Assembly: GCF_000224145.3 (NCBI RefSeq)
Contig: NC_020168.2
Coordinates: 4,251,480-4,315,479 of the forward strand
DNA length: 64,000 bases
Reading direction: 5' to 3'
From: Ciona intestinalis
Lineage: Eukaryota; Chordata; Ascidiacea; Phlebobranchia; Cionidae
Part shown: positions 41,131 to 56,100 of the stretch, piece by piece
Layout of the letters: the number at the start of each line of letters is the position of its first letter
Numbering within the stretch: position 1 is the stretch's first letter
Notes under the pieces: model-generated
Seen by the model: the letters and a program-made list of their open reading frames with translations, nothing else
What the model was told of the DNA's origin: nothing
Databases searched by the model: none
Position numbers and translations under genes: made by a program

Positions 41131-44100
41131 TCACATTTTCCAATACCTTTCCTTTCTCTGTTCATTTTGCATAAAAAGTGCTTTCTGTGTCTCGCACAGT
41201 TGTTGGTGGTATGACATCATGTCTGTTGGGTTGTAAGATTGCTGGCTGCTTATTTTAGATTGAAGTTCTTTGGTTTGGTCTCTGAGGCGTTGAATTGAGT
41301 CATACAGGCCATCATCCTCTTCCTAGGGGTTACATGAGGTCAAGGTTACTATGGGTCAAGGTTACCATGGGTCAAGGTTACTATGGGTAAAGGTTACTAC
41401 AGGTCAAGGTTACTGCAGGTCATGGTAGTATTGTAGAGAGGTTTTATTTTTTAGAATGCTGATTTAAACAAATGATTTGCAATCACATAAACAGAAAAAA
41501 AACTCCTATTAAAAAAAAGGGAAGACAAGTTTTTGTAACTACATAGTTGCAAGTTAAGAGCAGGGTTTGAACAGAATGAGTTAAACCCACATATCTACCT
41601 TGGCACTTCTCACATCCAGATGAACCAGCAAAGCAGCAAGCGGGATGTCTTCACTGTATGTGTTTTTTAGTGGAACAGACCTTAGACCTGTATATAGGGA
41701 AATAACATCTCATAGTAGGGTGGGGGGAAGACGGGACACGTATCACATAATATCTAAACATTCTGATCGTGTCTAAAAAAATTAACAATGATCAATGGGA
41801 GTTGTGAGGATGCGGTTTTATAATTCCTTAAATGTTCTTTGTTTACTAACAAATGGGACAAGAAAATAGAATGAAAATGTGTCCTATCTTCCCCCACCCT
41901 ACTGTATCAATTTTAGTTTCGTTCAAGTTTTTCTATTATTTGTATTCAAAACACCAACTAATGATGAAATGGGGTAAAGTTAAAATATTTAAACTATTTA
42001 ACGTCTAATTTTTTTTATTTTTTTTAAATTTTATTCTTTTTTATACCTTTTTTTATTTTTTTATGATTAATTTTTTTATATAACTATATCAAACATAACA
42101 TTTATTACTATTACATAATAATAAAACATACCAGACTTAACACAAGGCACCGGTATGCTCGCCATGGCCAGAAAGTTTGGATCGCCGAACATATCTTGAT
42201 CATACACAGTGAACCTTAAGAAGGCTGTGTCTGGTACCAGGATGTCAAAATCAAAAGAACTATCATTGTTCGTGCTACTGCTGTTGTCCCATGTTGGGTT
42301 TAAACCATTGTCATCTGTTGTGGTGTAATAGAAAGGTTTAAATGTGCAAAAACTTATTTCACAAAAAAAAATTTTTGAAAAAAATAAATAAAATTTTTGG
42401 AGTAATTTTATGCAAAAACAATGACTATTGTGACATTACCAATTAAACAATCTCACCTTTCTTTGGTGTTTTAACTTTTCCATCATCATAATCGCATCCA
42501 ATAATCTCAACCTCAATGAATGGGCAAGCCAACCCACGACCGGATTTTGGAAGATGGCGAGCTCCTATTACCTGTGTGTGGCAACTTGTTTATTTCTCAT
42601 GCTATAACAGCAAGAACATCTCATTAGCTTTGTTTTAATGGTAGTGGTGCATATGCTCCCTGTCGAGTTATGACATGGGTTTCTTCATATACATACATGC
42701 TTACTGTTTGGCTGTAACATGGTGTCCTTATCTTCACATACCTCAGAAACACTGCTGTATTTATAAACCTCATGCTCGCTGTCAAGTTACAATGTATGTG
42801 TGTCTTCTTGTACATCAGATACACATGGTGTATTCAAACGTCAGAAGTAAAATAATGTATGATACTAAAAAAATGGTGCGAGTTTGGACTCACACCTCAT
42901 GCTCACTGTCTAGCTGTAACATAGGTGTATTCCTTATATCCCAGACACACAAGGTGTATTCATAAACCTCATACTCACTGTCCAGCTACAAAAAGGGTGT
43001 ATTGTCACACTCAAGGAAAATGTGTTCCAAAAATACCACGGTAAACCCTAAACAAGTATCTAATTTGCTAGGTGAAGCGACAACGGTATTTTCTTCCAAT
43101 TAAGTGAAAACATGTATTGAAGTATAAACATGAATTAATAGCTGTTTTGTTGCATTGTAACTACTATTTGCCGTTTTAACTGACATAACTGTTGTTTTGT
43201 TGGACTTTTTAATTATAATTGAAGAGGCAAAAATTATTTTATTAATATAATTTACAATAATAACCGACCTGTATGTTCATTATAAGAGGTTCAACTCCTT
43301 GTATATTTCCTTTATTATACGGATGATAAAGTTCATTCTCAAAGAACTGAGGCTGTAGAACGTATCCACATCTGTTAAACATCTCAAACCTTGCCTCGTT
43401 TAACTGCATAGAACGGTCTGTGAAAATATTTGATAAATAGCGAAATATTTTGAAATGGTATTTAAAGATTTCTAGTTAAAACAGAGTTTTTTATAAAAAG
43501 CTTTTCGGTTTTTAAGGAAAAAAACATAGGTTTTTATAAAATAATGAGCAGAATATTTTGAAATGCCTTTTAAAGGTTTTTGGTTAAAAACCTGTTTTTT
43601 TCAAAGCGTTTTCGGTTGAAAGAAACACACAAATACTTGTTTTAAGGCTCACTTGTTTTTATTTCCTAGCAATTACTTTAACTTAACTTCTTTTAAATTT
43701 TAAAAATACTTAAGTTGGTCCAAGTATTAACATGAATTAATAAACCCAAGTAAGTTTTAAAAACAAAATTTGTAATTATGCAAAAATTGAGCATTATTTC
43801 AAATAAAAGTGATTTCTTTGTTTATCAAACAACTAAAGTTATATCTTACAAACCTCCAGTTTGAAAGTTAAGAGCAGCAAGTTGGGTTCCACAATTCCAG
43901 AATGGCATTGGGTTGTAGTTGGATGATTCTACTCGTGATCCCTGTGTTAAGTATGGGTGGATGATTGTGTGTAACAATAAAGAAATTATAAAAATAAAGG
44001 GTTTAGATCATTTTTAATGAATACAGAAAAAGTCGGAAATGTTAAAAAATGTTTAATTATTCATAATAAATACACAGCTAGAGTTGGCCCAATTACCCCA

Positions 44101-47100
44101 ACACACAATGTTACTATATAGGTTTATATTAAGTAAAAAAACAAAACAAAAAACAATCAAAGTTACAAACATGATAACTCATAAGCTGGCATAAGGTGTA
44201 AAAAACCCTGTGTTAAAATGACTGTCGTTTTCAGGCCATAAGAGGATAAATCAATGTACAAGTTATAGTAACATATTCTATATTTATTTATTCTTGGCAG
44301 TGATTACATGCTTTGATCCTGTGGTGTCTGAATTTGGATCAAGCTTTCCTAGCTTAGCCCAGTGGCTACTTAAAAGTTAGATCCATTCCTTCAAGAGATA
44401 TATAACCTGTTTTCATTACCTTCGGATAAATTCTTGAGAATTGTTTTCTGTTGTAATTGATGAATATTCTTGCTTTATCGCGACATGCATATCGCTCTGC
44501 TTTGCTTTCAGGGAAGGATGACATTTCGTAACAATGGCCCTCTGTTATATAACAATCGTTTTTTTAGTTTTGGCAAAAATTCAAAAGAAAATGGACTTTT
44601 ATTACCGCACTTGTGTATTTTCAGGTTGTAAAAGAAATATTTTTACAAGCATTTATTCTCAGCATTTTTTAATGATCTTGAACTGTAGTGAATTAACATT
44701 GTTGACATAAATATATATATAAAAATGTTGATATAAAATAGGGGTAGGCAAATAATTTATATTAATTTAAAAAACTCCTAATAAAAACACTAAATTCTGT
44801 GAAAAAAATGGAAATTTGCTTATTTTAAATGTGTATTTAAAATCAAATCTGAACTAACTTGCGTTTTCATTGAATTGGACAGGTCGACAATAAACAATCA
44901 GATCTGACAACTCAACAGCAATCCTTGTGTGTTTCTCAATATCCTTCCATTTCTTTGCCTAAGAATTAAATGTTTATTTTCAAACATTGTTTTACCTCAA
45001 ATAACAAAAAAATGCCTTTTTATTTAAAAAATGTTTAATTTTTCTTTTTAAATTTTCTTTTAGACGATAAATTTTTCACACTAACATAGATTTATTACGA
45101 CTACAAAAATCAAAAATATTTGCACACCCATACAAAACTACCTGCGAATCATGTTTATCAATCGCTTCTTTCAAATTATTCAACCAAGAAACGAGATCAT
45201 CTTTAGTTTCAGTTGCTAAGTGAAGCTGGTCCCCGTTAGACCGGCAAATACGAAACGCATGTTTCTGGTGGCCCCTTCCAGATGGAAGCAGCTCTGTGGA
45301 AACAAAAATGGAGGTTTATAAAAACAAAATCAACTCTTGTTTTTCTAAAAATGTTGTTATAAAAACTATTTAGATTTTAAAATTATTCGATGCCTTTTTT
45401 GATTTTAGCCTTTCTGCAGTACTTTTTATATTAGACATAAACTTCTAGTAATGTTTTGCCAACCGCAAACTGTATTACTTAATAAATGAATATTACTTTA
45501 TTATTATACAAAGAATAACAAACCTATATTAGAGTTAGCAAGATCAATGACTCCTTTCTGCATGTCTCCAAGTACGTTTGTGCCAGTTTTCTGTGGAGTG
45601 GAGAAAACCGTTTAAAGTACGTTGGTATGAAATATATAGGTCGCTGTATCAGACACATTTAAAAAAGGGGTGTTTTGAAACATTAATTTAACATCATCAT
45701 TTGCATTAAAATGTAAAACATGGAAGTAGACCTATTACTAGTAGTGCCAGTGGGTCAAAAAACCTTCCTTTTTTAAAAATTGAAATCCACTCACAGCGTC
45801 ATCTAAGTTAGTACTCCCAGGTTCTTTGCTAGCAGATTCCATTTCTTCCACATAATTACTTGGGAACCACATTCCTGCTTTTCCCCCATAATCCCCTCGC
45901 CACCTGTGGAATATTATTTTCTTTATAAAATTATACAAAACGAAAAACAATTTTTGGATTAAAAATATATTAAACCATGTAAAAAAAATGTATCGACTTT
46001 TTTAAATTTAAATATTATATATTTTTGATTAAAGTTATACAACCATTTAAAAAAAGTTGTTTTTTTTTCAATTTTTTAATATTTTTAATTTTTTTTGTTG
46101 AAACTATAATAAACCATGTAAAAATAGCTTTTAACTTTTTTTAAATATTATAAATTTTTGATTGAAATTATACTTAACCATGCAAAAAATAGATTTTACC
46201 GACTTTTTTTTAAACATTATAACTTACCATCCGCCATCTTGTTTAATAACGTTAGATATGATGGCGTGTTTACAGAAAGTAAGTTCATCATCACGTGCGG
46301 CTCGGTAGTCGTACAAAGCTTTCACTGTTACTGACATAAAGTTGGGGGGTACGTAAGCCACACTTCCACCTACAGCTCCGTGGTCTTCACTGTAGAAGTT
46401 GGGCTCCTGTGGTGGGGTAAATGGGTATAAAAAAGGGGGTTAGGGGTAAATAGGTGTAAAAAATTGGGTTGGGGGTAAATAGGTATAAAAAATGGGGTTA
46501 GGGGTAAATGGGTATAAAGTTTAATTTTGCGTAGCGTTATTTGAACTGTAATCTGATTTATCTTCGTGTGACTGGAAAAACGACAGTCGTTATAACATGG
46601 GTGTTCTGTTTCATACACCTCGTTCCAGCTTATGAGTTAAGTTTGTAGGTAGGTAATTCCTGCACAGCTTAGATAACCCATAAATGACCACTGGGTTGAA
46701 GCAATTGCAATTTAGTGTCTTGCCCAAAACACATTTGCCCACAGGGTAACAGCGACAAGCCTTGAACGCATAACCTCTGGGTTACTGGGGCAGAACCATT
46801 AACCGCTGTGCTACAGCACCAGTAGACTATGTGTAGAGTTCTCTTCATACATATACAATAAAATATTATATGCAAAGCCATAAATCACCTGTAACAGACA
46901 CTGCACTTGTTCCTTAGTTGCCGGGTGTTTCAATTTCATTTTTCTATAAAGAGGATTTTTCTCATAGAATGAAATAACGTCGCACAAAGTTTCAAATGTG
47001 GCGTTTCCGATCACAAACAAGCGAGACTCCTGTTTTATTCGACAATGTTTTATCTTTCCATCAGCTCTGTGAAAAAAAACAAGCCATAAGTCATCTAAAT

Positions 47101-50100
47101 TTAACTTATATATATTAAAGTGTGTCTATACACAATACATGCTTATTCAACTTTCACATTCCAAAACATGACAATGGTTATCCTTACCTGAAAGAAATAG
47201 CGAAAGAGGTCACTGAAGGGTCATCAGATCGACACTTCCTCACAAGGAAAGCTCCGTCACGGGGAATTCTCATCAAAACATTCTCAGCATCCGTTCGTGT
47301 CATGCTGTCATGGTACCATCTATGGTGGTGAGGGGTTAGTTAGGTTTCACCTCATGAGTGAAATATGTGAATTGTGATTTTTGTTGAGTTTTTGTAACCG
47401 GCAACATTTTCACAGAAAATGGCGTGATTTTCAATGTTCATGCGTAACGTATGGTACGAAAACGTCAAATGCGCAATATTTAATTATCACAACGCAAAAA
47501 TTACCTAATTTTTGATCATTTTATACCTCATAATCCAGCAAGGCTTTTATTGAAGTGTCCATAAACTAATTTACACGGGTAAAAAATATTGTACTAGAGG
47601 AATAAAAAAGATTAAAAATTGTAGTTTCGAAATAAAGTATTCTAGGATATCCCCGAATGGCCTAATACACCAGAAACATTTTGTGTTAATACACTTAATG
47701 CTTACGGTTGAGTAATAACATGAGTGTCTTTTTAAGCACCAAACACATTGTGTATTCATACACCTCACAGTCAAGTTTACCAGTGTGTGTTTTCATATAC
47801 ACTATAAAAACATGATGTAAAATTGGTCTACACCTCCCAAATACATAACTAAACTTACTCTTTATTAGCATGTGCATTGGGTTGCGGAACAGGTTCAGTC
47901 AGTAAAAGTTCAAAATTCATCTTGGCGTTTCTGAGCGGGTAGCGCTGGTAGTGCCATACTAAACTGTATAAACTATCAAACAAGAGAGCATGAACAAGGT
48001 AGAAGTATGTATGCCCGTTGTTTTGCTGCGAGTGAATTCTGCAGTGTGTGACACGCCCGTGGTACCTGAGAAAATGTGGTATGGTATAAACATTTGAAAG
48101 ATTATGTTTTTTGTTCATTTTTTAAAAGTAATTAACCTTTTTTTACTACCAAAAATCTACAACTAAAAACACAAAAACATATAGAATATTAAATATCTAA
48201 TATTTTTTCATGGTTATTTAAAATGGAAAAGCTCCTAAAGAACATAAAAATATACATAAATAAATAAATGATTAAAAACTCCCCAAGTTATAACACGGTA
48301 CAAAAAATATAGAGATTTATTTTTTTTACGTTAAATTTAAAATAAAAAAGATCAAAAAAACATAACAAATACAAAAATAAATAAACTAAAAATAATTTTA
48401 ACGCAGTAAAAAACAAAATATAGGATTTCATACTTACATGAAAGATAATGTACAGTTTCCAATGAAGGTTGCACTTTCCCTCACCATAAATGAACCATCT
48501 TTCCCATTATAATCACGAAGTAATTGATCAGCTTCATCCCTCCCCATCTGCCCATGATACCACTTCTCTGCATAGTGGAGCTCAGTGGTGTCAGAACTAC
48601 CCTAAAATGAGGAGGACATGATGGTTAGTCTAACTCAATGAATTTTCAAGCATAAGGATTCATGCCCTGAAATTTATTCAAGTTTACTGAATTAGTTTGT
48701 TCTCAATAAACTGAAAATAACTTTGGCCCACCAGAAATGGCTCGTCCCATGTTAATTCAACTGGTTTGACTGTGATAAACCAGTTCAAAATGGGAGTTTT
48801 AGGATTCTGTGTTCAAAACCGAGCCAAGGAACCTCTTACCCTTCGATCATTATTTGCTGACTCATCTATGCTTCCATCCTCGGACGTTGTGTCATCATGA
48901 GGTTGCGTTTGTCGTTCCTCCGTATAAACCAACTTATTATCTTCCGTGAGGACAAAATAATGAAGGTTCCATTCCTGGGTGTTATGTGAGGTTAAGTGGG
49001 TATTTGACAGTAAGCATGACATTTTAATTTTAATTTCATGTATCTATGTTTCATTTCTTTACATAGTAGGGTGGGGGAGGATGGGACACCTTTAGCACAA
49101 AATATCCAAATATCCTGATCGTGTTTTAAACAATTAACAACTGTCTATGGGGTTGGAGGATCTGGTTTTATAAAATTTAAATTTTCATTGTTTACCACCA
49201 AATGTGCGAGAAAATGGAATGATAAAGTGTCCCATCTTCCCCCACTCTACTATTTCTATATTTTATATTTTGTTTCTTTATTTTCTCGATATTTATATGA
49301 AAACATCTTAATTTCATTTCTCGATACGAATAGTTGAAAGACAGTATATGATATACTATTTAATTATGCAGTTGGGAGTTCGGACTTTCTTCGAATTTTG
49401 TTAAGCGTGTTACTTTTTTGATTTGGCAAGCTTTGTATTCTTTGGGTAGACAGAAAAACGTTTTAAAAATAAAGAGAGAAAATATTTACAAAAATCATAA
49501 AAAAAATGATTTGATCTCATCTCACCTTAAAAGTTGGGTCTTCAAAATACATCATACCGTTCTTAACTGAGTTGCTGATATCCATTGTCAGGTCTGCATG
49601 GGTTAATTATAAAATCGTGAATAATCATAACCATAGCAATGACTTTTACCACGAATAAAATTAGCAAATGTTTGGACATTCACAACAGAAAAGTGGGGTT
49701 TCCATCAGAAAAATATTATTTATGTCTTTATGATCCAAAAATACTTGCAATATCTTTAAGGTTTAGCAAATAAAACCATATTTGTATATGATTAATTGAT
49801 TATCATACACTTATAAAATATAACTTCATTTAAGAAATACAGAAATTGCTTTACAAATTCATAGAAAACATGAAACTAACTTTTTCATGTGGTAGAAGTC
49901 ATAAAAATAATATAAAACCCACCTGCTGTACTTCGTTCTATGAATACTTCAGTCGATCTGTTTGCATCACTTAACTTCTTATGCTGTAACAATAGTTATT
50001 GTTAAGTGCTAGATAATAATTAAAGCCACTGGTTTTAACATAAAACAAGCTTTATAAACAATATTTTTTTATTGTTAGGCTTCAGGGTGTTACTTTTGAG

Positions 50101-53100
50101 TATGAAGTACATAATATAGATTTTATTTCATTTTTTAAAACTGCTGGTTTAAAAATCAATAAATAGGTTAAATATTGAATTGTTTTTCCTATAAATTTTT
50201 GCATCACTTTCACATATAAATTACCAAACCAAGATATTCCTAATTTTTAAATGCTGAAACTATGATGATAAATTTCAATTACAAGTTACAACAATGTATT
50301 CATTACAAACATTACAGCAATTTTCTTTGATAAGTTTCCCTTGCAAATTTTTTTTACTTTTTCTTCTATTTACAAATAATTAATAATCAAACACCTTGAT
50401 AATTATCTTTCCTCTAAGTTGGTTGGGTGAGGGAAGGGTTTGTTCATTCGCAGACACAGATAATCGAACTAACATGTCTGTGTAATGAAGAAAATGTTGC
50501 TACTAAACATAATATAATAAAAATAATATATTGTGGAAATTGTATTCTTTGTCTTCATCAAGGTAAATACCATTAAAATTGTTTAAAGTACGTATAATTT
50601 TAAGCATTTTGAACTAATATGCTTATATTAGATGTTAAAACGTCAATATGAATAAAACTGTGAGAAGAATTATTATAGTTAATTATAATTAAAGGTGTTG
50701 AACAAAAGTCAGCATTAATTAAGTAAGACTAAAACATAAACCAGTTAGTTGAAATTTCTTCTTTAAATCACAAAATGAATTTTTAAATACAAAAATAAAA
50801 TAATCCAAAACTGTGTAAAAGCCTAATAAAGCCGGGTACCAGCTAGTTAGCAACAAATAGTAAACAAGTTATGATATGACAAGGTATGCACTTCTGTATT
50901 GAAGAAACTAACCTTGAAATATGTCAACAAACTTAGTTGCCATATGTCTCTGCTGAGGTAATTTACAATGGTTCTCAATAGAAAGGATAACAGGAAGGCT
51001 GGAAATAGGAATCACATGTAAAATTGTAATATATATATATATTGGTACTAATATAGCACATCACAAAATGCCAAAGAAGGAATTTAGTTTGTATTTTCTT
51101 TGTGTAAATTGCAAACATTCTGCAAATTCTGCAAAGCTAAGATAGATTGACATGAATCGTATCATTACCAACTGTCTAGGCCACGGTCTATATGTACATT
51201 AATGGCATTATGTGATTCTGATAAAAGTTGGCAAAAAATCTTTATAAATTTTTTAATGTACAAGGTTTTGAGTAAACTTTAAAAATACTTTACACAAAAC
51301 ACTATACATTATGCATTAGATTTAAATAACATTATTCCTACTGCAATGTGCAGACAAACACTAAGATTCTCTCATTACATTCAAAACTTTCCACCTCCAA
51401 AAAATTTTTCCATAACCATTACAGAAACATAAATGCAGTATAGCTCATCTCCAAAAGTCAGTTTGGAGATGAGTTTTGGAAAGTTTTTTTATATTTCTGT
51501 AATACATGTAGTGTGACATCACTTTTACATGACACTTACTCTGACACCACAAAGGCATGTTCACGAATTGTCTTCAAAACATCATGAAACTTAATCTTGG
51601 ATGTGAGGGTTAGCCCGTGGTATATATGTGGCATGCCATCTGGACCATCCCAGCAATCCACTGTAAATAAAAGAATAATTGTTTTAATTACAGGGGGGCA
51701 ACAACAGTCATAATACAGGTTTTTTGTTTCATAGACCGCATGCCCACTTATGTTATCAGGTATGAAACTTTGTAAGTAAATACTTTTTGTGGACTTTTAT
51801 TTTTTTATGTATGGCTGACAATTCAGAAAACCCAAAAGGAACTATTGGGTTGTAGCAATTTTTAAGTGTCTTGCTCAAGGACACGAATTCCCCCACAATG
51901 GTATTAGTGTCGAAAATTAAACCAGTAAAATCTGGGCTATAGTCAGGCGAGCTAACCACTGTGTCCTGGCAACAATTCACTACAAATATGCAGGTGATGA
52001 TCAGGTATTGAGTTATAACAACATGTCCTATTGTAGACCATATGTGGTAAGTTCATATAGTTTATGTCTGATTACAAGCACTTTATGGCCACTGGATTGG
52101 AGTAACTATTAAATATGGCTAAGTACACACACCCACAATGGTAGCAGCATTGAATATTAAAGTATAAGTTTAATAATTTAAAACAATGTACTACTGCACC
52201 AGGTTTACAGTACATGAAGATATAGAATATAGGTTCTGGCACTGTGGGTTAATAAGTTCCAGAATGCATAAGGAAGGACAAAAGGTTAACCATGCCTTGC
52301 TTACATATAATGTAAATGGTAAATGAACAATGATTTTGCTTGTAGTGAATAATACATTAGCTGTATAGGAAACTTACACTCAATGCATCTGCATCCCATC
52401 CTTAATGCACGTGCATACGCTTCACATGAAGATTCACTACTGAACTGATCACCAGTCAAGTATCTGAGGGAAACAGGAATGTATGGTATGATAGTTTTCA
52501 TTTTCTGAAAGCTTTCATTTTCTGAAGTTAAAACTAAAACTAGTGGAACTAGTTAAACAAATTTGCTCAAAAAAAAAGAAAAGCATGTATGATTTTATCA
52601 AAATTGGTGTGTTTAAAAGCAGACACCCGTTAATAAAAGTTAAAATGATAATAACCTTAAAGCACTGTTTTTCACTTCCTTTTTACTCTTTTTGACTCAT
52701 ATATCAAAGACTATAAATGGTTACATTACACATCACTTTTACATGATACCCCCCAAACCGGCTTACATTACTGACAGCAAAATGAATACCATGCCATATA
52801 TTCAGTAGAAAAGTGTTTAATTACGTGTTATGTGAAGAAGAAATCCAATATTGAGATAATGGTTTGTCCAACATTCCATCAGGGATTTCATTGTATTTTG
52901 AATTCCATAAAGAATTTTCTTTCGAGAATAGATAAGCCATCATCTAGAATTAAGAAAGAAGAATATTTTTTAAATTCTTTATTGTTATATTTATTCTTGT
53001 TTACTGCAAATTATTTGAAAACAATGTTTTTCAATAAGGCTGAATTGGAGAAAATATGTATCGGAAAACACATGAAAATAATAAAAATCACCAGTTACCT

Positions 53101-56100
53101 GGTAAATAAGCAGTTACATTTAGGCACTTATTCCAAAAAAAATTAGTAGTTAAATTTGAGCACTTATTCTAAAATTCATAAACAGATATTATGAATTGTC
53201 GAATTGATTTTAGTCAAGAGACAAAACACTTAAGTCCTGCGGGTTGAGAATTAAAATTTCGGGAAACCATCAATCTATGTCCCACTATATGCCCAATAAA
53301 TGTACTACCAAAATCAAGCGGTTTTACCAAAATCAAGCGGGGTCCACCTTAAGCACATTATATATATAAATTGTGATACAGTTTTATCAATTAACAACAG
53401 TTTATGGGAGTCGAGAGAAAACGGATTTATAATTCTTTAAATGTTTTTTGTTTACTACCCAATGGAAAAAGAAAATAGAATGAAAAAAGCGTCCCATCTT
53501 CCCGCCCCCACTATATTAGAAGTCACCTTTCTGGCCACACTTGGGTATTATTTAAATACAATATACAACAAATAGGATATGTATTGATGTAACTACTATA
53601 TACATATGGGAAATATTATATTAAGGAAGTTTGTGACCTGGATTTTCCCCATTACCTGATGTCATGTTGGAAATGTGATATAGGGATTTTTAATTGAACT
53701 GAAACAACATCTTAAAATCTAATTGTCTCCAAAAATACACATTATGTCATACCATCCTTAAACACTACATGGTTATTTTCTTGGGTTTAAATAGAAAAAT
53801 AATCTTCTTTTATTAGGTTTACAATCTATTAGTATATGTATGTTTGTAGTAGGAACAAAAAATAGTGTTGCACAGAAAAGAGAAAACAGTGTTGCACAAT
53901 ACATTTTTCCCACCTCCTTGTTATCAAAATACACCGAATCATTTGCTCGACTGGAATCACCAAGATATTCAATCATGAAGGTCTTCACCGCGTTTATATC
54001 ATTTGCCCAATCTTCCTACAATGAATAAACTTATAGAAAATTTTTAAGAACAATTCCATAAACCCAACCATGCCCATACATACATGGACATAGCATTAAT
54101 TTTATTTGCCTTTTTTTTCCTACAGAGAAGTAATTTACAGTAAAATATTAAACTTAGGCATACACCATAACAACAATACATGATCACCAACTTAAGTAAA
54201 TGTGATAAAAAATTAGATAATGTTATCATATTTTGGACAGTGTGACATTGACTAATCGTGTAATTAGCTTTTACGATTTAAAATGTTAAAAAACAAGTAG
54301 TTTTTATCAATCCACGAACTAGAAACCACAGTCTTAAACTTCAAAATATTATCTTAAGCATGCAGCCGAATAAATAACATGATTTGCATTTTTTTACTTT
54401 CTGTTCTTGGATCAGAAACTTCTGAAAATCGTGTGCAGTGAACCGTAACCTGTAAAATATAAGTAACCATGATAACCAAACAGTTTAAAAAATACTTTTG
54501 TGCTATTTCTTTTGTTTATTCGTAAATTTTAAACAGGATTATTTACGAATCATTACTGAACATTTTGTATTTTATAAATCTACTATGGTACAATCAAACA
54601 GGTCATGCAAGGAATATTCACCTGTCTGAAGAATAATGCTGCACAAAAGTGAGGATGCTTTTCTGGCAACTGAACATGAGGTTGTAGTAAAACTGAACGA
54701 ATTGTTCAAAACCAATTTCCCCTCTTTTTCTTATGTCTACTTCCTGTTATGATGTAACAATACACATATAACAAAGGTTGATTACTGAGTATAGGTTTCA
54801 TTTTACAGGTGATTTAAACTAGCTTTAAATACACATATGTTGGCTAAAATTAACTTTCGCTGCCATGATCGATAGTATATATAGAATTCAATGCATTAGT
54901 ATATATAAAATCATATATAAAACAATGTGTTATTTTCATCAATGAAAAAATTATATAGTAGGGTGGGGGAAGATGGGACACCTTTAGCACATAATATCCA
55001 AGTATTCTGATAGTGTTTTAAACAATTAACAACGGTCTATGGGAGTCGTGAGAATGTAGTTTTAGAATTCTTTGAATGTTTTCTGTTTACTCCTCAATGA
55101 GACGAGAAAACAGAGCTTAATGGTGTCCCATCTTCCCCCACCCTACTGTATCTAATATAATAATATACATAAGTAACATAAATACCCTAAACATAATAAT
55201 ATAAGTAACATGGTTTAAATTAAATACCAAATTCAAATACAATGGGAAAGTTTAAATAAAAGGTTGTAATACCTTAATTTAAATCTATGTTTTGGCAAAA
55301 CAAATGATTCATTTCTATAAAAAAAAACATTCGTTGATAACACATGTTTAATTAAAATGACCCGTTTCATTATGGTATGTTTGTCCGCATTATCAAGAAT
55401 ATAAGGAAGTGGTTTCTAATTTATAACGAGACCCATGACTGAGGTAAAACATGGAACAACATTTCCTTTTACAAGCAAACAAATCCGGTTTCAAGCATTA
55501 ATCATTTAACACCTGAGCAGTGTTGCGCTTTTTTTTGGAAAAATTTAATCGGAAACACTGCAGAAAATTATCAGTGTAAAATTATTAAAAAAAAATAAGA
55601 TTAATATTTAAAGCGGTCTTTAATCTATCAGCTGTTTATACACCAGTGAGTAACAAAACTTACCAAAATATTATGTGATGTATTTTTATGCATACTTTCT
55701 TTTAGGTATAAAGCTAAGCATTTTTTACCAGTTTTTAATATTTTATCCAAATCATTTTTCAATAAATGTAATTTTGCTGTTATTATCCATCGAAAAAAAA
55801 ACACACTACAATTTGCCAAAAAAGAAAATATCAATTGTTTTTTTCAAACCCCCTACGTTTCTTAACAAGCATGTAATTTGAGATAAGAGCAATTTGTTAA
55901 TTGAATTTACCTGAAACATTTCCTTTAGCTGTGATGTGGGCAGAGCTTTGGCGTTAACATTAGGAAGCCAAGCTTTCACCGTCCTTAATGTGATTCTGCA
56001 TTAATAATTTAAAACAAATTTGTTAATTTTGGACAAATTGATTCAAAATGCAATCAAAGGTTGGATACATTTCAAATTAAATTGGGAAGGAATTGAATAC

